Source of the DNA: Bacilli bacterium
GTDB taxonomy: Bacteria > Bacillota_I > Bacilli_A > RF39 > UBA660
Length of the DNA stretch: 11,704 bases
Reading direction: 5' to 3'
NCBI GenBank assembly: GCA_016302505.1
Contig: JAEDNL010000040.1
Coordinates: forward strand, 1-11,704
The notes beneath the pieces were generated by a model. That model did no database searches, was not told the DNA's origin, and was given only the letters and a program-made list of their open reading frames with translations. Positions 1 to 5,374 of the stretch are shown one piece after another. Position 1 is the first letter of the stretch. Every line of letters begins with the position of its first letter. The position numbers and the translations under genes were made by a program.

Positions 1-1
1 T

Positions 2-631
2 GATATGGGTTCACTTGGAACACATACACTTAGAATAGCAAATATGTCTACACCAGATGAATGTAATCAAGAAGGATTTTCACAAAGTGCATGTGGATTT
101 GTAGTTGAGTTTGCAGATATAATTGGAACACATGTTATGAATGATACTAGTACAAATAAAGATGGATGGCCAGAAAGTAGTATGTATAAATTTTTAAATG
201 ATGAAAGTGATTCAAACAGTATTATAAATTTGCTACCAACTGATTTAAAAGATGTTATAAAAGAAACTGTAACTGTATCAGGGCATGGTAAATATGATAC
301 TGATAACTTTGTATCAAAAGATAAACTATATTTATTAAGTACACATGAAGTATGGGAAAATGGAACATCAAATCCCATAGCTGACACAGCATGGAATAAA
401 ACAAGACAATTAGACTATTATAAAAACAAAGGAGTTATAATTACAACTAGCAGTAGCAGCACTGAAGGAGCTATTAAAAAGAATAATGGTTCTACTGCTT
501 ATTGGTGGCTTCGCCCTGCCCATTCTATCTATAGTAATGGTTTCTGCATTGTGAGTTATAATGGCGATTGGCGTGGCGGCAGTGATGCTACTAGTATTAT
601 CGGTGTTTCGCCAGCTTTCCGAATTGGATAA
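2..631 (+). CDS. DUF6273-type surface/lectin-like protein, C-terminal part (5' end outside window)
   Basis: The frame is open to the left edge, so this is the C-terminal ~209 residues of a longer protein; the Met at base 5 has no visible ribosome site and need not be the start. The end reads WWLRPA, then a Gly/Ser/Asn-rich stretch, then GVSPAFRIG, the hallmark finish of DUF6273 domains, which are thought to adopt a C-type-lectin/formylglycine-enzyme-like fold. Such domains often end large secreted proteins of gut Firmicutes; any signal peptide or repeats would lie upstream, outside the window. The final ~145 bases differ in base and codon composition from the rest (see the entry at 482-628) and look like a DGR variable region. 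The ligand is unknown. A hairpin terminator follows the stop codon. The family call is fairly sure; surface location is inference. Confidence 0.8.
   Translation, partial: DMGSLGTHTLRIANMSTPDECNQEGFSQSACGFVVEFADIIGTHVMNDTSTNKDGWPESSMYKFLNDESDSNSIINLLPTDLKDVIKETVTVSGHGKYDTDNFVSKDKLYLLSTHEVWENGTSNPIADTAWNKTRQLDYYKNKGVIITTSSSSTEGAIKKNNGSTAYWWLRPAHSIYSNGFCIVSYNGDWRGGSDATSIIGVSPAFRIG
482..628 (+). other. Candidate DGR variable region at the 3' end of the lectin-like gene
   Basis: Hand counting shows that none of the 42 codons in 482-607 ends in A: 38 end in C or T, and the other four are three TGG and one GTG. In the preceding 160 codons of the same gene, 73 end in A. GC in 501-628 is about 47% (60 of 128) against roughly a third before it. 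Established DGR biology: adenines of a template repeat are randomised during reverse transcription, so AAY codons of the template become NNY codons in the target, usually in the last exposed loop of a C-type-lectin domain at the gene's 3' end. Codons 521-604 are almost all NNY, interrupted only by GTG and TGG. The conserved frame WWLR...GVSPAFRI brackets the variable-looking residues. No template repeat or reverse transcriptase is in the window, so this remains a candidate. Confidence 0.6.
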
Positions 632-645
632 GCCTATATAAATTA

Positions 646-675
646 AAAAATAGTTTCGTTTTTGAAACTATTTTT
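646..675. terminator. Bidirectional hairpin terminator between convergent genes
   Basis: A perfect 12-bp inverted repeat: AAAAATAGTTTC (646-657) pairs with GAAACTATTTTT (664-675) around a 6-base loop. The A- and T-tracts on the outer arms give a U-run in either direction, so it can end both the lectin-like gene (stop 629-631) and the prenyl synthase gene on the other strand. The prenyl synthase stop codon (complement of 668-670) lies inside the right arm. Confidence 0.85.
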
Positions 676-1921
676 CTCTTAGTCTTATATATTCCATTAA
701 ACCTAATAATGTATCTTTTATATGTTTGTTTTTTAATTTTACTATGTCTTCTTTACTTAAATCTAATAATTCTACTATAGTGCCTTCTGCATAATCTAAT
801 GCACCTGATCTCATTATTAAATCTCTTACTATTTCTGCTTGTTCTTCTGTTATATTTTCTTTTCCGTAATACTTAATAAATTCATCATAATAATTTACCT
901 TTATTAATTTTAAATAAGAATACATAATGGTTAATTTATTTTCTTCTATATCAGTTAAATTTGATTTACCTGTTGTATCACTACTTCCAAATATACCTAG
1001 GATATCATCTCTTACTTGGAATGCCATACCCATTGGTTCTAACATCTTTTCATAGTCTTTTATTTTACTTTCACTTACATTAGCAGCAATGGCGCCTAAA
1101 CAAAAAGGACCTACTACTGTATACCATGAAGTTTTTAATCTAGATGTTTCCATTACATCTCTTTCAGTAAATCTTCCTTTATTATTTATTTTTTCTAAAG
1201 TAGGCAAGTAAACATCTATTATTTCTCCTTTGATAGTATTGATAATTACTTTATTTAAATATTCTAATATCTTTATTAGTTGTGGATCATTTTTATAGTT
1301 TTTGAATAATATATCATTTGTTAAATAAAAACCTAAGTCTCCTATGCAAAGCGCAAGTGATAAAGGGGTATTATCTTTTATATTTAATTCCTTTTTATAA
1401 ATCTCATGTATTGTTTTTTTACCTCTTCTAGTATTTGAATTATCAATTATATCATCATGTATTAATATTGATGTTTGAAAAGTTTCATATGCAAGAGCAA
1501 GAGGTATTACATAGTTTATATTATCATTTTTTAATTGGTATCCTAATGTTATTAAAAATGCTCTTAAGTATTTTCCATCACAATTCATATATTGTAATTT
1601 ATTAATAGCGTCATTTACTAATCTATGATCTTCTTGAGAAAAAGTTTTGTTCAATTTTTTTATTTCTTTTTTAAATAATTTTACTTTATCAATATAGTTT
1701 TGATAAAAATATAATAATTGATAATAGTTATTAATATATTTTTCTTTTTTTATATATAATCCTATATTAGAAGTTGATTTTACTTTATTTAAATTAAAGT
1801 ATAAATCTTTTGGATTATTTATTTTAATTGCTTTTTTATCATTTGATATTTGATCAGTAAAAATAATATCAAATTCATTTTTTTTACTATTATAAACATT
1901 TTCACTTATTATCTTTATCAT
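668..1921 (-). CDS. Polyprenyl (isoprenyl) diphosphate synthase with N-terminal extension
   Basis: A trans-isoprenyl diphosphate synthase of 417 residues that condenses isopentenyl diphosphate onto allylic diphosphates through Mg2+-bound aspartates. Visible motifs: DGKYLRA (115-121), a variant of the GGKxxRP substrate motif; first Asp-rich motif DDIID (156-160) followed by RR (165-166); KT (263-264); second Asp-rich motif QVRDDILG (302-309), with Gly in place of the last Asp as in several GGPP-synthase-like members; and TGKS (317-320). The family is usually ~290-350 residues; here about 85-90 extra Lys/Asn-rich residues precede the catalytic domain and match nothing I recognise. No internal Met occurs before residue 112, and AAAGGTGA sits 6 bases before this start, so the extension is real. 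Product chain length cannot be read from sequence. The gene is monocistronic in view and divergent from ireB. Confidence 0.88.
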   Translation of the reverse strand: MIKIISENVYNSKKNEFDIIFTDQISNDKKAIKINNPKDLYFNLNKVKSTSNIGLYIKKEKYINNYYQLLYFYQNYIDKVKLFKKEIKKLNKTFSQEDHRLVNDAINKLQYMNCDGKYLRAFLITLGYQLKNDNINYVIPLALAYETFQTSILIHDDIIDNSNTRRGKKTIHEIYKKELNIKDNTPLSLALCIGDLGFYLTNDILFKNYKNDPQLIKILEYLNKVIINTIKGEIIDVYLPTLEKINNKGRFTERDVMETSRLKTSWYTVVGPFCLGAIAANVSESKIKDYEKMLEPMGMAFQVRDDILGIFGSSDTTGKSNLTDIEENKLTIMYSYLKLIKVNYYDEFIKYYGKENITEEQAEIVRDLIMRSGALDYAEGTIVELLDLSKEDIVKLKNKHIKDTLLGLMEYIRLREK

Positions 1922-1939
1922 TATGCTTCACCTTTACAT

Positions 1940-1948
1940 ATTATATCA
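1940..1948 (-). promoter_or_regulatory. Extended -10 promoter for the prenyl synthase gene
   Basis: Read on the minus strand, the sequence is TGATATAAT: a perfect TATAAT (1940-1945) with an upstream TG at 1947-1948 forming an extended -10. No good -35 is seen (closest TTTATT, 16 bases upstream). Transcription from here would start near 1933, inside or next to the AAAGGTGA ribosome site (1928-1935), giving a very short leader, so either the leader is near-minimal or the true promoter is slightly upstream. Confidence 0.5.
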
Positions 1949-1956
1949 TATTGATA

Positions 1957-1985
1957 TTGAGAATAAAGCGTTTTTTTGATAGAAT
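1957..1985 (+). promoter_or_regulatory. Promoter of the ireB-ruvX-mltG-trmR-trhP operon
   Basis: The -35 TTGAGA (1957-1962), a 17-base spacer and the -10 TAGAAT (1980-1985) closely match the housekeeping sigma-factor consensus. Transcription should start near 1992, leaving only ~16 bases before the ireB start codon. It lies back to back with the prenyl synthase promoter within a gap of under 90 bases. Confidence 0.65.
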
Positions 1986-1994
1986 ATACATGTT

Positions 1995-1999
1995 AGGAG
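1995..1999 (+). promoter_or_regulatory. Ribosome binding site fixing the ireB start
   Basis: AGGAG lies 8 bases before ATG 2008. It selects that ATG over the in-frame upstream TTG at 1951, which has no such site, lies upstream of the likely transcription start, and would add residues unlike any IreB protein. Confidence 0.8.
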
Positions 2000-2007
2000 T
2001 GAAATTT

Positions 2008-2256
2008 ATGGAAAATAGTGAAACTACCGTTGTAAATACTGATGAAATTATGAGTGAAAATATTAAACTTACTTTACATAAAATATGTGAAGATTTAGAA
2101 GAAAGAGGATATAATTCTATTAAACAAATAGTTGCTTATTTAATTAGTGGAGATCCTGGTTACATTTCAAGCTATAAAGAGTGTAGAACTAGAATACTTG
2201 AGTTTAAAAGAGAAGACATAATTGAAATGATGCTTGAGGAATTTATTAACAAATGA
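2008..2256 (+). CDS. ireB: IreB family regulatory phosphoprotein (UPF0297/DUF965)
   Basis: A small protein of 82 residues, the normal IreB length. The core, LEERGYNSIKQIVAYLISGD followed by PGYIS, matches the family signature ([23 protein letters not shown]), and the protein ends in an acidic helix. In Enterococcus faecalis IreB is a substrate of the PASTA kinase IreK and a negative regulator of cell-wall stress and cephalosporin resistance, phosphorylated on N-terminal threonines. Here Thr6, Thr7 and Thr11 fall in the corresponding unstructured N-terminus, so the phosphosite may be kept; this is inference. The gene is first in the operon, and its TGA stop overlaps the ruvX start by four bases (ATGA), implying translational coupling. 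No kinase gene is in the window. It corresponds to B. subtilis yrzL. Confidence 0.93.
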   Translation: MENSETTVVNTDEIMSENIKLTLHKICEDLEERGYNSIKQIVAYLISGDPGYISSYKECRTRILEFKREDIIEMMLEEFINK

Positions 2257-2687
2257 CATATTTAGGACTTGATTTAGGTAGTAAAACACTAGGTCTTTCT
2301 ATTAGCGATAAAACAGGTCTTATAGCATCTTCTCTTGAAGTATTAAGATATAATGATTATTCTGAATTATTGGATAAATTAGATACTATTATTAAAGAAA
2401 GAAAAGTCCATGCTATAGTGATAGGTAATCCATTGAATCTTGATGGTAGTATTTCTAAAAGAAGTGAAGAAACATTTAAGTTTATAGATTTACTTAAAGA
2501 AAGGTTTTCACTTGAAATATTTCTTCAAGATGAAAGATTGTCTACTGTTGAAGCTGAGAAAATGCTTATAAATAATAATACTAGTAGAAAAAATAGAAAA
2601 AAAATAATAGATAAAATAGCTGCGACTATAATATTGCAGACTTTTTTAGACAGGAGAGGTAATGGAAAAGAATTTATTGACTCTTAA
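2253..2687 (+). CDS. ruvX: RuvX/YqgF RNase H-fold nuclease (pre-16S rRNA processing)
   Basis: 144 residues, close to the usual ~138-140. It begins with GLDLGSKTLGLSISD (5-19) carrying the catalytic Asp7, has VIGNPLNLDGS (56-66; most relatives have VGLPxNMDGS), then DERLSTVEAE (93-102) and a C-terminal Asp120 in IIDKIAA, together the acidic set of the RNase H-like fold. YqgF proteins are linked to 16S rRNA 5'-end maturation and were originally annotated as putative Holliday-junction resolvases; the rRNA role is better supported in vivo. It starts within the ireB stop (ATGA overlap), and its last 26 bases overlap the DUF1292 gene, so the three form one translation-coupled block. It corresponds to B. 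subtilis yrrK. The action is cytoplasmic. Confidence 0.93.
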   Translation: MTYLGLDLGSKTLGLSISDKTGLIASSLEVLRYNDYSELLDKLDTIIKERKVHAIVIGNPLNLDGSISKRSEETFKFIDLLKERFSLEIFLQDERLSTVEAEKMLINNNTSRKNRKKIIDKIAATIILQTFLDRRGNGKEFIDS

Positions 2688-2922
2688 AGACAAAAATGGA
2701 AATAAAATAAAATATAGAATACTCTTTAATATAGAGTGTGAAAATATTAATTATGTAATATATACAGATGATAAAAAGAATAAAAGTGGGGAGATTATTT
2801 CTTATGCATCAAGTTATGTGTTGAGTGATAAAGGGAATATGACTAAATTAAAACCTGTTACTGATAAGGAAGAGTTTGACTTTATTAGTAAAATATTATC
2901 TTCACTTGAATATAAGAAGTAG
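2662..2922 (+). CDS. DUF1292 family protein (YrzB-like)
   Basis: An 86-residue acidic/lysine-rich protein of the DUF1292 family, whose members sit right after ruvX in Bacillota and have no established function. It opens with a strand-rich segment (LTLKDKNGNKIKYRILFNIE) and continues with NYVIYTDD (29-36) and EIISYASSYV (44-53), matching the family's usual YI.ytd...e.y.Sry layout; the end is a short helix, DFISKILSSLEYKK. There is no membrane segment. AGGAG lies 5 bases before the ATG, inside the 3' end of ruvX, and the genes overlap by 26 bases, so the start is well supported. It is shorter than some relatives (~90-110 residues). The family call rests on position as well as pattern; function is unknown. 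Confidence 0.82.
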   Translation: MEKNLLTLKDKNGNKIKYRILFNIECENINYVIYTDDKKNKSGEIISYASSYVLSDKGNMTKLKPVTDKEEFDFISKILSSLEYKK

Positions 2923-2931
2923 AGGTGTGGT

Positions 2932-4020
2932 ATGAAAAAAAAAGTATTTAATATAAAGAAATTTATAATTTTTATATTTGTTTTGTGTGTTATAGTATGT
3001 GGTGTTTTAGTAGGTGGTTATTTTTATATGGTTAATTCTCATGGTAAGGATGAGAGTGTTAGTTTAGTTATAAATTCTGGGGATACTTATAATACTATAG
3101 CTGATAAATTAAAGAGTGAAGGACTTATTAAATCAACTTTATACTATAAAATATATATTAAATTAAATAAACCAAAAGATTTAACTTATGGAAAATATAC
3201 TTTAAATAAATCATATAATTTAAATGAATTAATTAGTGCTTTTGAAGCAGGTGGACAAAATACTAGTGAGACTAAGAAAATTACTTTTGTTGAAGGTAAA
3301 AATATGAGATATGTTATATCTAAAATAACTGAGAATTTTAGTTTTAGTGAAAGTGAAATATTATCTAAATTATCTGATAGTTCTTATTTAGATACATTAA
3401 TTAATAAATATTGGTTTCTAACTGATGAAATAAAGAATAAAAATATATATTATTCTCTTGAAGGTTATTTATATCCTGATACATATGAATTTTATTCTAC
3501 TGCTTCATTAGAAGATATATTTGGAAGTTTGCTTGATAATATGAATAAGAAATTAACACCATATAAAAGTGAAATTGAAAGTAGTAAATATACAGTTCAT
3601 CAAATGCTTACTTTAGCATCAATAGTTGAGTTAGAGGCTGGTAGTTCTAATGATAGAAAGGGAGTTTCTGGAGTATTTTATAATAGACTTAATGACAATT
3701 GGAGTCTTGGAAGTGATGTTACTACTTATTATGCTGAAAAATTAGATAATTGGTCTGTTGATTTAAAATTGAGTCAATTAAATAAGTGTAATGCATATAA
3801 TACTCGTAGTACATGTATGAATGGTAAATTACCAGTGTCTCCTATATGCAATCCTGGAAGTGATTCAATAGTAGCATCAATAGAACCAACTAAACATAAA
3901 TATTATTACTTTGTAGCAGATAAGAATGGTAAAACATATTTTAATGAAACTGATAGTGCTCATGTTAAAACAGTTAATAAATTAAAGAGTGAAGGATTAT
4001 GGATAGAATATCAAAATTAA
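2932..4020 (+). CDS. mltG: MltG endolytic murein transglycosylase (YceG-like)
   Basis: A 362-residue single-pass membrane protein that cleaves nascent glycan strands at the outer face of the membrane and so sets strand length. A short Lys-rich cytoplasmic start leads into one transmembrane helix (about 11-34); a LysM-like region (about 42-105) contains VINSGDTYNTIADKLKSEGL; then comes the catalytic YceG domain. LASIVELEAGS (228-238) holds the catalytic Glu, most likely Glu233, followed by GVFYNRL (247-253), LGSDVTTYY (259-267) and the signature ICNPGSDSIVASIEP (305-319). The usual YNTY-GLPPGPIC stretch is altered: it has an insert with an extra Cys (Cys286, Cys295, Cys306) and LPVSP. AGAGGTG precedes the start. 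Its 3' end overlaps the methyltransferase gene by 22 bases. It corresponds to B. subtilis yrrL. Confidence 0.93.
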   Translation: MKKKVFNIKKFIIFIFVLCVIVCGVLVGGYFYMVNSHGKDESVSLVINSGDTYNTIADKLKSEGLIKSTLYYKIYIKLNKPKDLTYGKYTLNKSYNLNELISAFEAGGQNTSETKKITFVEGKNMRYVISKITENFSFSESEILSKLSDSSYLDTLINKYWFLTDEIKNKNIYYSLEGYLYPDTYEFYSTASLEDIFGSLLDNMNKKLTPYKSEIESSKYTVHQMLTLASIVELEAGSSNDRKGVSGVFYNRLNDNWSLGSDVTTYYAEKLDNWSVDLKLSQLNKCNAYNTRSTCMNGKLPVSPICNPGSDSIVASIEPTKHKYYYFVADKNGKTYFNETDSAHVKTVNKLKSEGLWIEYQN

Positions 4021-4592
4021 TAGAAGAAATAAGAGAGTATGGTATTAATAATAATGTACCTATAATGAGTGTGGATACTATTGATAAAATTAATGAAATA
4101 ATCGATGAAAATAATATAAAATCTATACTTGAGATAGGTACTGCGATAGCATACTCAACTCTTATGTTTGCTAGTAATAAAAATATAGAAAAAATAACTA
4201 GTATTGAAAGAGATGATGAAAGATATAATATAGCAATTAATAATGTATTAAAGAGTAAACTTACTAATATAGAATTAATACATGATGATGCTTTGAATAC
4301 TTGTATAAGTGAAAAATATGATTTAATTATTATTGATGCTGCTAAATCTCAAAATAAAAAGTTTATGGATAAATATAAGTGTAATTTAAATGAAAAAGGT
4401 GTTATAATAATCGATAACTTAGATTTCCATGGTTATGTTTTTAATAGTTCGTATATTAAAAGTAGAAATTTAAGACAAATGGTTCGTAAAATAGAAAAAT
4501 TTATAACATATTTAAAAACACAAGATGAGTTTTCTGTTGAATTTATAAAAGTAGGTGATACATTAGGAGTATGCAAAAGAAAGAATTTATAA
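3999..4592 (+). CDS. trmR: SAM-dependent O-methyltransferase, TrmR-like (tRNA 5-hydroxyuridine methylase)
   Basis: 197 residues, a class I Rossmann methyltransferase of the catechol-O-methyltransferase type (methyltransf_3). Seen: SAM-binding motif ILEIGTAIAYSTL (43-55), the acidic end of strand 2 at Glu70 (ITSIERDD), YDLIIIDAAKS (107-117), and GVIIIDN (134-140). Asp113, Asp139 and Asn140 match the metal-binding triad of the family. In B. subtilis the protein at this locus (YrrM, renamed TrmR) methylates 5-hydroxyuridine at tRNA position 34 to 5-methoxyuridine. Two U32 genes that fit the hydroxylation step follow directly, which supports the specific call over a generic small-molecule methylase. 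The start lies inside mltG (22-base overlap) with a close GAAGGA; its stop overlaps the next gene by 22 bases. Confidence 0.8.
   Translation: MDRISKLIEEIREYGINNNVPIMSVDTIDKINEIIDENNIKSILEIGTAIAYSTLMFASNKNIEKITSIERDDERYNIAINNVLKSKLTNIELIHDDALNTCISEKYDLIIIDAAKSQNKKFMDKYKCNLNEKGVIIIDNLDFHGYVFNSSYIKSRNLRQMVRKIEKFITYLKTQDEFSVEFIKVGDTLGVCKRKNL
4565..4569 (+). promoter_or_regulatory. Ribosome binding site with abnormally short spacing
   Basis: AGGAG ends one base before ATG 4571. Spacing this short normally initiates poorly; since the ATG lies 22 bases before the upstream stop, expression may depend on ribosomes already translating trmR. No better alternative start is in frame nearby. Confidence 0.5.
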
Positions 4593-5374
4593 TTTTACCA
4601 AAAAGAAAAGAATTGAAACTGTATGAAGAATATGGTTTCAATACTTTTATCTTACCATTAAAAGACTATTCTATAGGATTTAATGTTTATTATGATATTG
4701 ATGAAATTAATAAAATAGCTAATAGTTGTGATGTTTATGTTATTATGAATAAGTTATTACATAATCAAATATATGATTTTGATATAACTAAGTTTAATAA
4801 TAATATTAAATTTATAGTTGAAGATATTGGTCTTTTGAGTTTTATAGAAAAGAATAGAATAATTTTATATGAATCTCACATATTATCTAACTATAAGGCT
4901 ATTAATTATTTAGATAGTTTGGGTATTAATAATGTTGTAATTAATAATGATCTTACTATTTCAGAATTAATGAAAATAAATAGTGAGTGTAAAAACAATA
5001 TATTTTATTTTTATGTATCTAAAAATACTCTTATGTATTCAAGGAGAAGATTAGTTAGTAATTTTAATAAGTATTATAATATTAATAGTGACAAAAACTA
5101 TTATAATTTAAGTGAAAAATCATCTAAACATAAACTATTAATTAAAGAAGAGGAATCTGGTTCTATTATTGTTAATAGTAGAATATTTTGTGCTTCTAAA
5201 TATTTAGATAAATTAAAGAGTTTTAATTTGATAATTAATCTTACTGATATAGATGATGTAAGTGAGAAGTTAATTCTTGATAATTGTGATAATGCTAGTT
5301 TATGTAACTTAATAGATAGTGATTATTATTTCTTAGAGAATGATATTAAGTATAAGGTAGGTGATTTAAAATGA
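4571..5374 (+). CDS. Divergent U32-family protein, TrhP1-like (tRNA U34 hydroxylation)
   Basis: 267 residues, soluble, weakly similar to the short U32 proteins (YrrN/TrhP1, ~309 residues in B. subtilis). The clearest family trace is FYFYVSKNTLMYSRRRLVSN (145-164), equivalent to the HG-xPLMYSRR segment, with a (beta/alpha)-barrel-like alternation before it. The four-Cys motif of the longer partner is absent; Cys53, Cys140, Cys207, Cys239 and Cys245 are scattered. In B. subtilis TrhP1 and TrhP2 together support prephenate-dependent 5-hydroxyuridine formation at tRNA position 34, so a heterodimer with the next product is likely. Position between trmR and trhP2, with overlaps on both sides (22 and 4 bases), is the main evidence. 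AGGAG lies only 1 base before the ATG, but an in-frame TGA at 4556-4558 rules out a longer start. Confidence 0.7.
   Translation: MQKKEFIILPKRKELKLYEEYGFNTFILPLKDYSIGFNVYYDIDEINKIANSCDVYVIMNKLLHNQIYDFDITKFNNNIKFIVEDIGLLSFIEKNRIILYESHILSNYKAINYLDSLGINNVVINNDLTISELMKINSECKNNIFYFYVSKNTLMYSRRRLVSNFNKYYNINSDKNYYNLSEKSSKHKLLIKEEESGSIIVNSRIFCASKYLDKLKSFNLIINLTDIDDVSEKLILDNCDNASLCNLIDSDYYFLENDIKYKVGDLK

Noticed and set aside
67..387. Open frame on the minus strand inside the lectin-like gene
   Set aside because: It is antisense to a well-supported coding region, has no recognisable protein features and no ribosome site; explained as a shadow frame.
1951..2007. Longer ireB starting at TTG 1951
   Set aside because: It would lie upstream of the predicted transcription start, lacks a ribosome site, and adds residues not found in IreB proteins; AGGAG 8 bases before ATG 2008 decides the start.
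632..2007. DGR reverse transcriptase or template repeat next to the variable region
   Set aside because: The neighbouring gene is a clear prenyl diphosphate synthase, and no second copy of the 482-628 sequence was seen by eye elsewhere in the window on either strand.
2253..2687. Genetic code 4 (TGA as Trp), suggested by the Mollicutes-like composition
   Set aside because: TGA ends ireB (2254-2256) and the TrhP1-like gene (5372-5374) at the expected protein lengths with ATGA overlaps, and Trp residues are TGG.
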